Source of the DNA: Pseudooceanicola pacificus
GTDB lineage: Bacteria > Pseudomonadota > Alphaproteobacteria > Rhodobacterales > Rhodobacteraceae
NCBI RefSeq assembly: GCF_009789075.1
Contig: NZ_WNXQ01000016.1
Coordinates: 1-59,861 of the forward strand
Direction of reading: 5' to 3'
DNA length: 59,861 nt
Made by a program: the position numbers and the translations under genes. How positions within the stretch are numbered: position 1 is the first letter of the stretch; each line of letters starts with the position of its first letter. Below the pieces are notes generated by a model. That model saw only the letters and a program-made list of their open reading frames with translations, was not told where the DNA came from and did no database searches. This document shows, one piece after another, positions 1 through 9,089 of this stretch.

Positions 1-936
1 GCGCCCGCGCCACCCCCCGCGGCCGCCGGCGCGCCCGCGCTCGGCTGGTCGACGGCGCCGCTCGACGCCTCGGCCCTGGGGCTGATCGACGGGCAGGTCT
101 CTTTCGCCGCGCAGTCGGTCGACCTGGGCACCACCCTGCTGGGACCGGTGCGTACCTTGATCAGCATCGACCGTTCGCGCGCCGTGGCCGATCTGCAGGA
201 GGTGCACGCCTTTGGCGGCGTGCTGCTGGGGCAGTTCATCGTCAACAACCGCTCGGGCCTGTCGGTCGGCGGGGACATCAAGGCCAACGGCGTCGAACTC
301 GCCCGCCTGCTGTCGGACCTGGGCGGGATCACCCGGTTCACCGGCAAGGGCAATGCGGCGGTGAATTTCCTGGGCGTCGGCCCCTCGGTCGCGGCAATCA
401 TGAATTCGCTGTCGGGCAATGGCGCCATAGATTTCGCCAAGGGCACGATCCTGGGCATCGACCTGGACCGGCTGATGCGCTCGGGCGAGGTGGGCGGCGG
501 AACGACCGTCTTCGACCGTCTGGCGGCGGGATTCCGGCTGGAGAACGGCAACCTGCTGAACGATGACCTGGTGCTGGAGGTCGGCTCGATCCGGGCGGGC
601 GGCAAGGGCCGCGTGGGCCTAGGCGCGCGGGATATCGACTATACGGTCACCCCGGTGGCGATGGAGGCCCGCGACGGGCGCGGCATCGCCATCCCCGTCC
701 GGGTGCGCGGCCCCTGGAGCAGCCCGCAGATCACCCCCGACCTGGAGGCCGCGATCCGCCTGAACTTTGCCGAGGAGCGCAAGGCGCTGGAGGACAAGGT
801 GCGCGACGAGGTCGGCCGCAAGGTGGGCGAGGAGCTGGGCGTGACCCCGAACGAGGGGGAAAGCCTGGAAGACGCGGCCCGGCGCAAGCTGGAGGAAGAG
901 GCCCGCAAGGGTCTGCGCAACCTGCTGAAGCAATAG
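1..936 (+). CDS. AsmA family protein, C-terminal part (5' end outside window)
   Basis: The reading frame is open from base 1, so the gene starts upstream and only about the last 311 residues are present. The first internal start codon (GTG at 148) is not a plausible start, because the preceding 49 codons read as protein in the same frame. The segment has the alternating beta-strand pattern of AsmA C-terminal domains: a glycine-rich stretch with GNAAVNFLGVG, then GAIDFAKGTILGIDLDRLM and FRLENGNLLNDDLVLEVGS. It ends in a charged alpha-helical tail rich in Glu, Lys and Arg. AsmA-like proteins are inner-membrane-anchored periplasmic proteins of the bridge-like lipid-transfer superfamily, with roles in outer-membrane lipid homeostasis. 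The gene converges on the methyltransferase gene 33 bp downstream. Family assignment is by pattern recognition; the N-terminal anchor cannot be checked. Confidence 0.8.
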   Translation, partial: APAPPPAAAGAPALGWSTAPLDASALGLIDGQVSFAAQSVDLGTTLLGPVRTLISIDRSRAVADLQEVHAFGGVLLGQFIVNNRSGLSVGGDIKANGVELARLLSDLGGITRFTGKGNAAVNFLGVGPSVAAIMNSLSGNGAIDFAKGTILGIDLDRLMRSGEVGGGTTVFDRLAAGFRLENGNLLNDDLVLEVGSIRAGGKGRVGLGARDIDYTVTPVAMEARDGRGIAIPVRVRGPWSSPQITPDLEAAIRLNFAEERKALEDKVRDEVGRKVGEELGVTPNEGESLEDAARRKLEEEARKGLRNLLKQ

Positions 937-969
937 CGGCGGTCGCGCGGTCGCGGCGGCGGGCGGACG

Positions 970-1653
970 TTACAGCGCCATCCCGTTGGGCCGGCGCGCG
1001 ACAAAGGCCAGGTTGTTGGCGGGCATCTCGACCACGCGGTCGAGCTCCAGCCAGTTGGCGTGCAGCATCTCGATCACGTCGAAATCGTCCTTGTAGCCGG
1101 TCCGGGGATCGGCGGCGACAAGCTGGGCATGGAACCGGGCATCGCCCTCCGAGGTCAGCTCTCCGGCGCGTTTGAACGGGCCGTAGAGGACAAAGATGCC
1201 GCCGGGGGCCAGGGCATGGGCGACTTCCTCGATCAGGGTGTCGGCCTCGCTGCGCGAGATCAGATGCAGCAGGTTCGACAGGAAGATCAGGTCCTGCAGC
1301 CCGTGCCGCGTGGCCCAGCCATGCGTGACCGCGTCGATCTGCGCGGCACGGCGGATATTGCCCAGCCCGGTGTCGGCGGCATAGGCGTCGATCGAACGGC
1401 GGCGCGCCGGGTCGATTTCCGAGGGCTGCCAGCTGAGGCCGGGCATCAGCCGCGCCAGCATCGCCACATGCTGCCCGGTGCCCGACGCGAGCTCCAGCGC
1501 GCGGCCATGGGTCGGGGCGACGGCCTGCATCAGGTCGCCGATCGGTTCGGAGTTGCGCGCGGCGGCCGGGGCGAAGAGCCTGTCGCCTTCGGCGCCCTGC
1601 GCGAAATCGCGGGTCACGGGGTGATCGGGGTGGGCGGGATGATTTTCGGCCAT
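970..1653 (-). CDS. DUF938 family SAM-dependent methyltransferase-like protein
   Basis: This 227-residue protein has a class I methyltransferase fold. The glycine-rich SAM loop is visible as ALELASGTGQHV (about residues 52-63). An acidic residue follows at the end of strand 2 (QPSEIDPARR), and a later motif reads APGGIFVLYGPFKR. This layout and length match the DUF938 family found in proteobacteria and animals, whose substrate is not established. The ATG at 1653 fits the family length. The gene lies 3 bp downstream of the FAD oxidoreductase stop and is probably cotranscribed with it. A methyltransferase fold is well supported; the reaction cannot be named. Confidence 0.88.
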   Translation of the reverse strand: MAENHPAHPDHPVTRDFAQGAEGDRLFAPAAARNSEPIGDLMQAVAPTHGRALELASGTGQHVAMLARLMPGLSWQPSEIDPARRRSIDAYAADTGLGNIRRAAQIDAVTHGWATRHGLQDLIFLSNLLHLISRSEADTLIEEVAHALAPGGIFVLYGPFKRAGELTSEGDARFHAQLVAADPRTGYKDDFDVIEMLHANWLELDRVVEMPANNLAFVARRPNGMAL

Positions 1654-1656
1654 GGG

Positions 1657-2745
1657 CTAGGTCAGTCTTTTGGGGTCGAGCGCGGTGACGACGTTGGCAG
1701 GCAATTCGGACGGGCGGCCGGACAGGAGGTCGGCGGCAAGCTGGCTGGCGGCGGGCGCGGTCTGGAAGCCATAGCCCCCCTGGCCGGCCAGCCAGAAGAA
1801 TTCGGGACGACCCGGATCGCGGCCGATGACCAGCGTCCGGTCGGGGGCGAAGCTGCGCAGCCCGGCCCAGGAATGTTCGACGCGGGTGACCGGCTCGGTC
1901 ACCATTTCCTCGTACCGGGCGAGGCCCTCGGCCAGGACCATGTCGTCGGCCCAGGCATCATGCGCCTCGGTCGGGTCCTCTTCGGAGGGCGAGACGATCA
2001 GCTTGCCGGCGTCGGGCTTGGCGTACCAGCGTTCGCCCACGGCGTCGATGAAGGGCCAGTCGCGGGTGTCGTGCCCGCCCGGTGCCGGGATCCGCGCCAT
2101 CGAGCGGCGCCTCGGCACGATGCCCAGCCGGGTCACGCCGGCCAGCTCGGCCACATGGTCGGCCCAGGCACCCGCGGCATTCACCAGCGTCGCGGCCTGG
2201 AAATCCTCGTCCCCGCTGCGGACGATCCAGCGCCCGCCCTCGAACCGGATCGCGTCGATACGGGTCTTCAGGCGGATCTCGGCCCCGCCGGCGCGCGCCC
2301 GGCGCAGGAAGTTCTGGATCAGCAGGTCGGTGTCCAGGTCATAGGTATCCTCGCGCATCGCCGCGCGGTTGCAGGTCAGCGGGTTCAGGATCGGGACCAT
2401 CCCGCGCGCCTGACCCATCTCGATCCGGTCCAGCCCGAAATCCGTGGCCTCGGCGGCAAAGGCGTCTTCCTCGCCCGGCCGCCCGACCAGCAGCATCGCC
2501 CTTGGCGTCAAAACGCCGCCATCTGAATGTGCATGGTGATCTGCACTCGCCTCGTTCAGCGCCCGCACGGTCGCGTTACCGTATTTCTCAAGGAACATGG
2601 CGGCCGAACGTCCCGAGGCGTGATAGGCCAGCGCATCCTCGGCCTCCAGCAGCAGCACCCGGCCCGTACCGGCCAGACGTGCCGCCGCCGAGACACCCGC
2701 GATGCCTCCGCCAACGATCAGGAAATCGGCTTCGTTCCTCCCCAT
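1657..2745 (-). CDS. FAD-dependent oxidoreductase (DAO / glycine-D-amino acid oxidase family)
   Basis: The protein (about 362 residues) begins with the dinucleotide-binding signature DFLIVGGGIAGVSAAARL, followed by an acidic residue at the end of the second strand (LLLEAEDAL). This is a classical Rossmann FAD site. A C-terminal motif, FFWLAGQGGYGFQTAPA, is typical of the DAO/DadA family, which oxidises primary or secondary amines and amino acids with FAD. An upstream TTG at 2754 could extend it by three residues. I chose the ATG at 2745 because it directly precedes the FAD motif, but no convincing ribosome binding site decides between them. The methyltransferase gene follows 3 bp downstream, so the two may form an operon. 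The substrate is unknown. Confidence 0.88.
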   Translation of the reverse strand: MGRNEADFLIVGGGIAGVSAAARLAGTGRVLLLEAEDALAYHASGRSAAMFLEKYGNATVRALNEASADHHAHSDGGVLTPRAMLLVGRPGEEDAFAAEATDFGLDRIEMGQARGMVPILNPLTCNRAAMREDTYDLDTDLLIQNFLRRARAGGAEIRLKTRIDAIRFEGGRWIVRSGDEDFQAATLVNAAGAWADHVAELAGVTRLGIVPRRRSMARIPAPGGHDTRDWPFIDAVGERWYAKPDAGKLIVSPSEEDPTEAHDAWADDMVLAEGLARYEEMVTEPVTRVEHSWAGLRSFAPDRTLVIGRDPGRPEFFWLAGQGGYGFQTAPAASQLAADLLSGRPSELPANVVTALDPKRLT

Positions 2746-2896
2746 ATGAGACAATTTGCCACGACTTCCGCCGGACTAGAAGCCTCGTTGACCTGAGGGG
2801 AGGTATCCGGAAATTGCATGGCTCTTGCCACATCCGGGGTACGACTCGCGGCCTGCCTTCTTCCGTATCGGAAAAATCGGCTGCGCGGGATCGCCG

Positions 2897-3085
2897 TCAG
2901 GCGCCGGGGGCGCTGTCGTCGCCGGGGGTGTCGGTCTTGCGGGCGGCGGCCTTCAGCCGCTCGACCAGCTCTTCCTTGGACGCGCGCCCGCCCTGCTGCT
3001 TGCGGTCGGAACCCCAGGCGTTGTGTTCGCGGTGTTTCGGCGCGCCCTTCGGGCCGCGCTGCCCGCCAGATTTCGAATAGTCCAT
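2897..3085 (-). CDS. Small basic hypothetical protein (62 aa)
   Basis: The open frame extends further upstream, but the ATG at 3085 has a good Shine-Dalgarno sequence (GGAG, 7 nt upstream) and gives a compact 62-residue product starting MDYSKSGGQRGPKGAPKHRE. The N-terminal half is Gly/Lys/Arg-rich and probably disordered. A short helix with KEELVERLKAAARK follows, then an acidic tail. It resembles small conserved hypothetical proteins of Rhodobacteraceae; I know of no assigned function. It lies upstream of the FAD oxidoreductase on the same strand with a 151-bp gap. Confidence 0.6.
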   Translation of the reverse strand: MDYSKSGGQRGPKGAPKHREHNAWGSDRKQQGGRASKEELVERLKAAARKTDTPGDDSAPGA

Positions 3086-3230
3086 CGAGGATCTCCATGT
3101 CCGTTCGCCGGACGGCCCGCAATGCCCGAAAACCCCGTGCCGGGCAAGAGGCGCCCGCGCGCTTCGCCGGGGGCCGACCGCCGCCATCGCCAACTGCGGG
3201 CAGCGGGCGGCGACGTGCGGCAAGGGAAAG

Positions 3231-3254
3231 ACGCCCGCCGGATGCGGCGGGCGT
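3231..3254 (-). terminator. Probable rho-independent terminator of the xdh-BMP transporter unit
   Basis: A perfect 9-bp GC-rich stem (ACGCCCGCC / GGCGGGCGT) with a 6-nt loop lies 24 bp past the stop codon of the BMP binding-protein gene. Read on the minus strand it is followed by a short, interrupted T-rich run (CTTTCCCTT). Position and stem strength support termination; the weak T tract lowers confidence. Confidence 0.65.
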
Positions 3255-3277
3255 TCCTGTCTCTCAACCCGGCGCGG

Positions 3278-4366
3278 TTACTGCGGGATGTCCCCGGTCA
3301 GCCCTTCGACGTAGAAGTTCATGCCGGCCAGCGTGCGGTCATCGGCGGTCTCGCCCTCGGCCAGCCAGTCGCTGCCGTCCTGCTTCTTCAGCGGGCCGGT
3401 GAAGGGGTGGTACGCGCCCGAGGCGATGCTGTCCTTCAGCGCGAGGGCCTCGGCCTTGACCTCGGCGGGCACGGCATCCGTGATCTCGCCGATGCCGACC
3501 ATGCCGGGGCCGATGCCGTCCCAGGTCATCTCGCTTTTCCAAGTGCCGTCCATGACCGCCTTGACCTGCTTGATGTAGTAGGGCGCCCAGTTGTCGATGA
3601 TCGACGAGATCCGCGGCTTCGGCGCGAATTCCGCCATGTCCGAGGCCTGACCGAAGGTATAGACGTTGCCCGCCGCTTCCGCAGCCGCCTGGGGCGCGGT
3701 CGAATCGGTGTGCTGCAGGATCACGTCGGCGCCCTGCTCGATCAGCGTGCGCGCGGCGTCCGCTTCTTTCGCCGGGTCGAACCAGGTGAAGGCCCAGACG
3801 ATCTTGAACTCGACGTCCGGGTTCACCTTCTTCGCGTGGATATAGGCCGAGTTGATGCCGCGGATCACCTCGGGGATCGGGTAGGACCCGATGTAGCCGA
3901 TGATGTTGCTTTCGGTCATGCGGCCCGCGATCGTGCCCTGCACCGCGCGACCTTCATAGAAGCGTGCGGAATAGGTGCCGACGTTCGGCGCGGTCTTGTA
4001 GCCGGTGGCGTGCTCGAACTTCACGTCGGGGAATTTCTTCGCGACGTTGATGGTCGGATCCATGTAGCCGAACGAGGTGGTGAAGATCAGCTTGGCGCCG
4101 TCCAGCGCCATCTGGGTCATCACCCGTTCCGCATCCGGCCCTTCGGGCACGCTTTCGACGAACACGGTCTCGACCTTGTCGCCGAATTCCGCCTCGACCG
4201 CCTGACGGCCCTTGTCGTGTTCGTAGGTCCAGCCGCCGTCGCCGACGGGGCCGACGTAGACGAAGCCGACCTTCACCTTGTCCGAATGGCTGGCCGCGTG
4301 GACGCCGCCGGTCAGGGCCAGGGCGAGCGCCATCGCGGCGGTCCCGAGGAACGTTCTTCTGAGCAT
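3278..4366 (-). CDS. BMP family ABC transporter substrate-binding protein
   Basis: This 362-residue periplasmic binding protein belongs to the BMP/PnrA-like (Med/PnrA) family, which captures purine nucleosides and related ligands for ABC import. The N-terminus is a signal peptide (LRRTFLGTAAMALALALTGGVHA) with probable cleavage near residue 24. The RRTFL start resembles a twin-arginine motif, so Tat export is possible. The mature part starts KVKVGFVYVGPVGDGGWTYEHD, the family's ligand-pocket opening, and includes TTSFGYMDPT. A strong ribosome site (AAGGGAGA) precedes the ATG. It is the last gene of the unit, 42 bp after the second permease. Linkage to xdhABC suggests a purine ligand (inference). 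Confidence 0.93.
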   Translation of the reverse strand: MLRRTFLGTAAMALALALTGGVHAASHSDKVKVGFVYVGPVGDGGWTYEHDKGRQAVEAEFGDKVETVFVESVPEGPDAERVMTQMALDGAKLIFTTSFGYMDPTINVAKKFPDVKFEHATGYKTAPNVGTYSARFYEGRAVQGTIAGRMTESNIIGYIGSYPIPEVIRGINSAYIHAKKVNPDVEFKIVWAFTWFDPAKEADAARTLIEQGADVILQHTDSTAPQAAAEAAGNVYTFGQASDMAEFAPKPRISSIIDNWAPYYIKQVKAVMDGTWKSEMTWDGIGPGMVGIGEITDAVPAEVKAEALALKDSIASGAYHPFTGPLKKQDGSDWLAEGETADDRTLAGMNFYVEGLTGDIPQ

Positions 4367-4408
4367 GTTGATGTCTCCCTTGTTGGTCTCTTGCGTGAGT
4401 GTGACGCC

Positions 4409-5329
4409 CTATTGCGAGGCGTGGAAGATCCGGCCGAGCGAGGCCGGCGCGCGGCTCCGGTCGGCGGACATGACGACGAGCACCAGAATGGTGATCAGAT
4501 ACGGGCTGATCGACAGGTATTCGACGGGAATGGCAATACCCGCCGCCTGCAGGTTCAGCTGCAGCACGGTCACGCCGCCGAACAGCCAGGCGCCCAGCAG
4601 GACGCGCCAGGGCTTCCACGAGGCAAAGACCACCAGCGCCAGCGCGATCCAGCCGGCGCCCGCGGTCATGCCCTCTGTCCATTGCGGGACGCGGATCAGG
4701 CTGATGTAGGCCCCGCCCAGCCCCGCGCAGGCGCCGCCGAAGGCGATCGCCATCAGCCGGATCAGCTTGACCTTGTACCCCAGGGCATGTGCCGCGTCGT
4801 GGTTCTCTCCGACCGCGCGCAGGATCAGGCCGGCGCGGGTGTATTTCAGGAAGGCCCAGACCGCCGCGACCAGCGCGAACGAGAAATAGACCATCACGTC
4901 GTGCGAGAAGAGGATGCGCCCCACGACCGGCAGATCGCTCAGCACCGGGATGTCGAGCGTCGCGCTGGCCGGCGGCTTGATCCCGACGTAGCCCCGCCCA
5001 AGCTTCGACGACAGGCCCAGCCCGAACAGCGTCAGGGCCAGACCGCTGGCCACCTGGTTGGCCAGCGTGGCGAGCGTCAGGAAGGCATAGAGCAGCGACA
5101 GCGCCGCTCCGCCCGCCGCCGCCGCGAGGAACCCTGTCAGCGGCGAGCCGCTCTGGACCGCCGCCGCGAAGCCGCAGATCGCGCCGGTGATCATCATCCC
5201 CTCGACGCCGAGGTTCAGCATGCCGGATTTCTCGGCCACCAGCTCGCCGATCGCCGCCAGCAGGAAGGGCACCGCCGCCACGATCAGCGAGGCGACCAGC
5301 AGGACGGGATTGATTGCGGACAGGTCCAT
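4409..5329 (-). CDS. ABC transporter permease (BMP/nucleoside type), second subunit
   Basis: The 306-residue integral membrane protein has about eight hydrophobic segments and the BPD_transp_2 family motif GELVAEKSGMLNLGVEGMM near residues 27-45, shared by ribose/nucleoside-type permeases such as YufQ/NupQ. A second family hallmark is the cytoplasmic loop LILRAVGENHDAAHALGYKV, which contacts the ATPase. The ATG at 5329 shares one base with the upstream permease stop (TGATG), indicating translational coupling. The longer open frame reaching 6499 is an out-of-frame extension over the first permease gene and was discarded. Confidence 0.93.
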   Translation of the reverse strand: MDLSAINPVLLVASLIVAAVPFLLAAIGELVAEKSGMLNLGVEGMMITGAICGFAAAVQSGSPLTGFLAAAAGGAALSLLYAFLTLATLANQVASGLALTLFGLGLSSKLGRGYVGIKPPASATLDIPVLSDLPVVGRILFSHDVMVYFSFALVAAVWAFLKYTRAGLILRAVGENHDAAHALGYKVKLIRLMAIAFGGACAGLGGAYISLIRVPQWTEGMTAGAGWIALALVVFASWKPWRVLLGAWLFGGVTVLQLNLQAAGIAIPVEYLSISPYLITILVLVVMSADRSRAPASLGRIFHASQ

Positions 5330-6411
5330 CAGGCCACCTCGCGCCGGGTCAGCCGCAGCCGGTAGTTGGTTAAGACGTCGAAGGCCAGCAGGAAGAACAG
5401 CAGCATCCCCTGGAACATCTGGATGGTCGCCGCCGGCAGCCCCTGCGCCGATTGCGAGATGCCGCCGCCCACATAGGTCAGCGCCATCAGCAGACCCGCC
5501 AGCAGGATCCCCACGGGGTGCAGCCGCCCCAGGAAGGCGACGATGATCGCGGTGAAGCCGTAGCCCACGTTGAAGTCGATCGAGATCTGCCCCGAGGGGC
5601 CCGCCACCTCGAACATCCCCGCCAGCCCGGCCAGCGCCCCCGAGGCGCCGAGGCAGAAGACGACCAGCCGCGCGGGCACCACGCCCGCGAAGCGCGCGGC
5701 GCGCGGGGCCTCGCCGGTCAGCCGGATCTGAAAGCCCAGCAGGTGCCGGTTCAGCAGCACATAGGCGAAGATCACCGCGATCAGCGCCGCCGCGACGCCC
5801 CAGTGCATGCCGGTGCCCGCCACGATCTCGGCATTGTGGGCCGAGGGGTACTGCGCCAGGTTGCGGCTGCCCGGAAAGCCGTAGCCCTCGGGGTTCTTCA
5901 GCAATCCCAGCGACATGGAGGCGAGGATCTTCTCCGCCACATAGACGAGCATCAGCGAGACGAGGATCTCGTTGGTCCCGAACACCACCTTCAGCGCCGC
6001 CGGGATCATCGCCCATAGACATCCGCCGAGCGCCCCGCAGATCACCATCAGCGGAAAGATGAACCAGCCCTCCATCGGGTAGAAGGCCAGCGCGCAGCCG
6101 GCCCCGGTCAGGGCGCCGATGATGTACTGCCCCTCGGCGCCGATGTTCCAGATCCCGGCCCGGAAACCCAGGCTCAGGCCGATGGCGATCAGCACCAGCG
6201 GCGCCGCCTTCACCAGCAGCTGCGGGCGGTAGAACGACGCATGCTGCCCGAACAGCGGATCCCAGAAGATCGTCCGGATCACGGCCACCGGATCGGTCCC
6301 GTCCAGCGCGAACAGCAGCCCGCCTGCGAGGATCGTCGCGATCACCGCCACCACCGGCGCGCCCCAGGCCCAGGCCCGCGACGGCTGCCGCCGTTTCTCC
6401 AGCTTCAGCAT
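5329..6411 (-). CDS. ABC transporter permease (BMP/nucleoside type), first subunit
   Basis: This protein of about 360 residues is a BPD_transp_2 permease. After a basic cytoplasmic N-terminus (MLKLEKRRQPSR) comes a first membrane helix, then the family motif GLSLGFRAGIWNIGAEGQYIIG and several further hydrophobic segments. The loop LGFQIRLTGEAPRAARFAG is the coupling-helix region. I chose the ATG at 6411 rather than 6444 because MLKLEKR is the usual start of this family. It pairs with the following permease to form the membrane channel. The 204-bp gap to the ATPase gene upstream holds a dispersed repeat (6507-6538). Confidence 0.93.
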   Translation of the reverse strand: MLKLEKRRQPSRAWAWGAPVVAVIATILAGGLLFALDGTDPVAVIRTIFWDPLFGQHASFYRPQLLVKAAPLVLIAIGLSLGFRAGIWNIGAEGQYIIGALTGAGCALAFYPMEGWFIFPLMVICGALGGCLWAMIPAALKVVFGTNEILVSLMLVYVAEKILASMSLGLLKNPEGYGFPGSRNLAQYPSAHNAEIVAGTGMHWGVAAALIAVIFAYVLLNRHLLGFQIRLTGEAPRAARFAGVVPARLVVFCLGASGALAGLAGMFEVAGPSGQISIDFNVGYGFTAIIVAFLGRLHPVGILLAGLLMALTYVGGGISQSAQGLPAATIQMFQGMLLFFLLAFDVLTNYRLRLTRREVA

Positions 6412-6506
6412 CGCCCGCCCTCCGCATGCCCGGGTGCCCGGCATTCGCCTTCCCCGGCTCCCGCCCCGTCACCCGCACCCGCGGCGGACCCATGCGCATC
6501 CCCCCG

Positions 6507-6538
6507 CTTCATCTCGTCAGAAATACTCCCGCCGGAGG
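6507..6538 (+). repeat. Dispersed repeat element, intergenic copy
   Basis: The 22-nt core CTTCATCTCGTC(A/G)GAAATACTC at 6507-6528 recurs at 10300-10321 with one mismatch, in the same orientation. Here it sits in the gap between the ABC ATPase and first permease genes and is followed by CCGCCGGAGG. The second copy is inside xdhB. It resembles palindromic intergenic repeats that I recall from Rhodobacteraceae genomes; the genome-wide copy number cannot be judged from this window. Confidence 0.7.
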
Positions 6539-6615
6539 CATCGCGTCCGAAGGCCACCCCTTGCGGGTGGAATTCGGCCGCGATCCCCCGCGCGACGCCA
6601 TCGGGCGGCGCAACG

Positions 6616-8139
6616 TCACACATGCGCCACCTCCATCCCGTGCGCCCCGCCCATCATCAGCCCGATCGCCTCGACCGTCAGCCCCTTCGCCGGCACCACC
6701 TCGCTCAGCCGCCCCTCGTTGAGCGCGGCAAAGCGGTCCGAGACCTCCATCAGCTCGTCCAGATCCTGCGAGATCACGATCACGGCGGTCCCGCCCTCGG
6801 CCAGGTCCAGCAGCGCCTGCCGGATCACGGCGGCGGCCATGGCATCCACGCCCCAGGTCGGCTGGTTGACCACCAGCACCTCGGGCCGCTGCATCACCTC
6901 GCGCCCGATGACGAATTTCTGCAGGTTCCCGCCCGACAGCGAACGCGCCGCATTCTCCGGCCCCGGGGTGCGCACGTCGAAGCGCTCGATGATCGCCTCG
7001 GCAAAGCTGCGCGCCTTGCCCCATTTCAGGAACCCGTTCGACACCAGCCCCTCGCGTTCCGCCCCGGTCAGCAGGGCATTTTCCGTCAGGCTCATGTCGG
7101 GCGCGGCCGCATGGCCCAGCCGTTCCTCCGGCCCCGTCAGCAGGCCCAGGCGACGCCGCCCGTTCGGCCCCAGGGCGCCGATCTCGCGCCCCTCGAACAC
7201 CACCATCCCCGGCGCGCTCGTGATCTCGCCGGACAGCGCGGCCAGCAATTCGTCCTGCCCGTTCCCGGCCACCCCGGCCAGCCCCAGCACCTCGCCCGCC
7301 CGCACCTGCAGGGTGATCTCCTTCAGCGCGGTTCCGAATTGCGTGGGCGCCGCCGCGCTCAGCCCCTTCAGCTCCAGCTTGACCTTGCCCGGCAGCTTGC
7401 CCGCGCGCTCCGGCACATGCAGCTCGGTGCCCACCATCAGCTCGGCCATCTCGCGCGCCGTGGTCTCGCGCGGCACGCAGGTCGCGACCTTCTTGCCAAG
7501 CCGCAGGATCGTCGCCCCGTCGCAGAGCGCGCGGATCTCCTCCAGCTTGTGCGAGATATAGAGGATCGAGGTCCCCTCCGCCGACAGCTTGCGCAGCGTC
7601 GCAAAGAGGATGTCCACCTCCTGCGGCGTCAGCACCGAGGTCGGCTCGTCCATGATCAGCAGCTTCGGATCCTGCAGCAGGCAGCGCACGATCTCGACCC
7701 GCTGCCGCTCGCCCGCCGACAGGTCGCCCACGGTGCGAAACGGGTCCAGCGGCAGGCCATAGGCCTCCGAGACCTCGCGGATGCGTTTGGCCAGGTCCCG
7801 CATCTCGGGCGGGTCCGCCATGCCGAGCGCGATGTTCTCGGCCACGTTCAGCGCGTCGAACAGGCTGAAATGCTGGAACACCATCGCCACGCCCGCCGCC
7901 CGCGCGGCCTTGGGTTCGGCCGGGGCGAAGGGCTTGCCCATCAGGGTCATCTCGCCCGCATCCGGCTTGACCAGCCCGTAGATCATCTTGACCAGCGTGG
8001 ATTTGCCCGCGCCGTTCTCGCCCAGCAGGGCATGCACCTCGCCGCGCCGGATGTCGAAGCCGACATCGGCATTGGCCACCACGCCCGGATAGGCCTTGGT
8101 CAGCCCCCTGAGCGACAGAAGTATGTCCGTCCCCGTCAC
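6616..8139 (-). CDS. ABC transporter ATP-binding protein with two ATPase domains (BMP/nucleoside uptake)
   Basis: The 507-residue protein contains two fused ABC domains, as in RbsA/MglA/NupO-type importers. Domain 1 has Walker A GENGAGKST, signature LSAGERQRVEIVR and Walker B LLIMDEPTSVLTP. Domain 2 has a degenerate Walker A (GVAGNGQDELLAAL), usual for this family, and signature LSGGNLQKFVIGRE; its Walker B region reads VLVVNQPTWGVD, where the usual Asp-Glu pair is Asn-Gln, a common variation in second domains. It powers the two permeases downstream. The start overlaps the xdhC stop by 4 nt (ATGA), so the transporter is translationally coupled to the xanthine dehydrogenase genes. Confidence 0.94.
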   Translation of the reverse strand: MTGTDILLSLRGLTKAYPGVVANADVGFDIRRGEVHALLGENGAGKSTLVKMIYGLVKPDAGEMTLMGKPFAPAEPKAARAAGVAMVFQHFSLFDALNVAENIALGMADPPEMRDLAKRIREVSEAYGLPLDPFRTVGDLSAGERQRVEIVRCLLQDPKLLIMDEPTSVLTPQEVDILFATLRKLSAEGTSILYISHKLEEIRALCDGATILRLGKKVATCVPRETTAREMAELMVGTELHVPERAGKLPGKVKLELKGLSAAAPTQFGTALKEITLQVRAGEVLGLAGVAGNGQDELLAALSGEITSAPGMVVFEGREIGALGPNGRRRLGLLTGPEERLGHAAAPDMSLTENALLTGAEREGLVSNGFLKWGKARSFAEAIIERFDVRTPGPENAARSLSGGNLQKFVIGREVMQRPEVLVVNQPTWGVDAMAAAVIRQALLDLAEGGTAVIVISQDLDELMEVSDRFAALNEGRLSEVVPAKGLTVEAIGLMMGGAHGMEVAHV

Positions 8140-9089
8140 GCGATCTTCCCTTGCCGGGCGTCTTGGCGCGCCCCCGATCCCAACCCATGTGCCAGTATGC
8201 AGGTGGCCACGCCCACGGCAATCGCCTGCGGGTGCTTGCCCAAAGACGGGTCACCGATGGGGCAGTCGATGCGCGAAATCTGCGCATCCGCATGGCCCAT
8301 GCCCGACAGCCGCCGCCGGAACCGCGCCCATTTCGTCGCCGACCCGATCAGCCCGCAGCGCCCGAAACCCCGCCGCAGCAGCGCATCGCAGAGCGCCAGA
8401 TCCAGCGCATGGGAATAGGTCAGCACCAGGTGTTCGGCCTCGACCGGCGCATGGGCCGCCAGCAGGGCCGGATCGGCGGCGGGCACCACGCTCACGCCCT
8501 CGGGCGGGGTGTCGGGAAACCGGTCGGCCCCGGTGTCGACCCAGGTGATCGCCAGCCCGGGCAGGGGGGACAGCACCGCCACCAGCGCCCGGCCCACATG
8601 GCCCGCGCCCCAGATCCAGATGTTGCGCCGGGGCCGCGCCACCGGCTCGGCCAGCCAGCCCTCCACCAGCCGTGTCGGCGCCTCGACACCCTGCGCCCGG
8701 GCCTCGGCCAGCATGCGCCGGATCTCCAGCGGCATCTCCCCGGCCCCGGCCTCCACCGGGCGGGCGACAACCTCGCCCCGGGCGCGCTCCAGCAGGTCCG
8801 CATCCACCGCTTCCAGCACCAGCGTCACCGCCCCGCCGCAGCATTGGCCCAGCTCGGGGCCCAGGGCCCGGTGCAGCACGCGCGGCGCCCGCAGCCCGGC
8901 GCGGGCCAGGCGGATCGCCTCCAGCTCCAGCGCGCCGCCGCCGATCGTGCCCTCGAACCCCTCGGCCCAGACGGCCATCGCCGCCCCGGCCTCGCGCGGG
9001 GTCGAACCGCGCACCCCTGCCACCACGACCCGGACCACCGGCCCGTGGGCAGCGGCCAGCGCGCTCAGCCTGTCCGCGTCAAAGGCCAT
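8136..9089 (-). CDS. xdhC: Xanthine dehydrogenase accessory protein XdhC
   Basis: XdhC (317 residues) binds molybdenum cofactor, protects it and inserts it in the sulfurated form into the XdhB subunit. The XdhC/CoxI N-terminal domain is recognisable by RGSTPREAGAAM and by the paired cysteines in GQCCGGAVTLVLE. The C-terminal half is a Rossmann-like domain beginning IWIWGAGHVGRALV. The gene overlaps xdhB by 11 bp and the ABC ATPase by 4 bp. Length and order (xdhA-xdhB-xdhC) match the Rhodobacter capsulatus xdh operon. Confidence 0.95.
   Translation of the reverse strand: MAFDADRLSALAAAHGPVVRVVVAGVRGSTPREAGAAMAVWAEGFEGTIGGGALELEAIRLARAGLRAPRVLHRALGPELGQCCGGAVTLVLEAVDADLLERARGEVVARPVEAGAGEMPLEIRRMLAEARAQGVEAPTRLVEGWLAEPVARPRRNIWIWGAGHVGRALVAVLSPLPGLAITWVDTGADRFPDTPPEGVSVVPAADPALLAAHAPVEAEHLVLTYSHALDLALCDALLRRGFGRCGLIGSATKWARFRRRLSGMGHADAQISRIDCPIGDPSLGKHPQAIAVGVATCILAHGLGSGARQDARQGKIA

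Noticed and set aside
4409..6499. A 696-codon frame that would fuse the second permease to upstream sequence.
   Set aside because: Its first half is out-of-frame translation of the first permease gene (Gly/Arg/Ala-rich), and the true start at 5329 overlaps the upstream stop.
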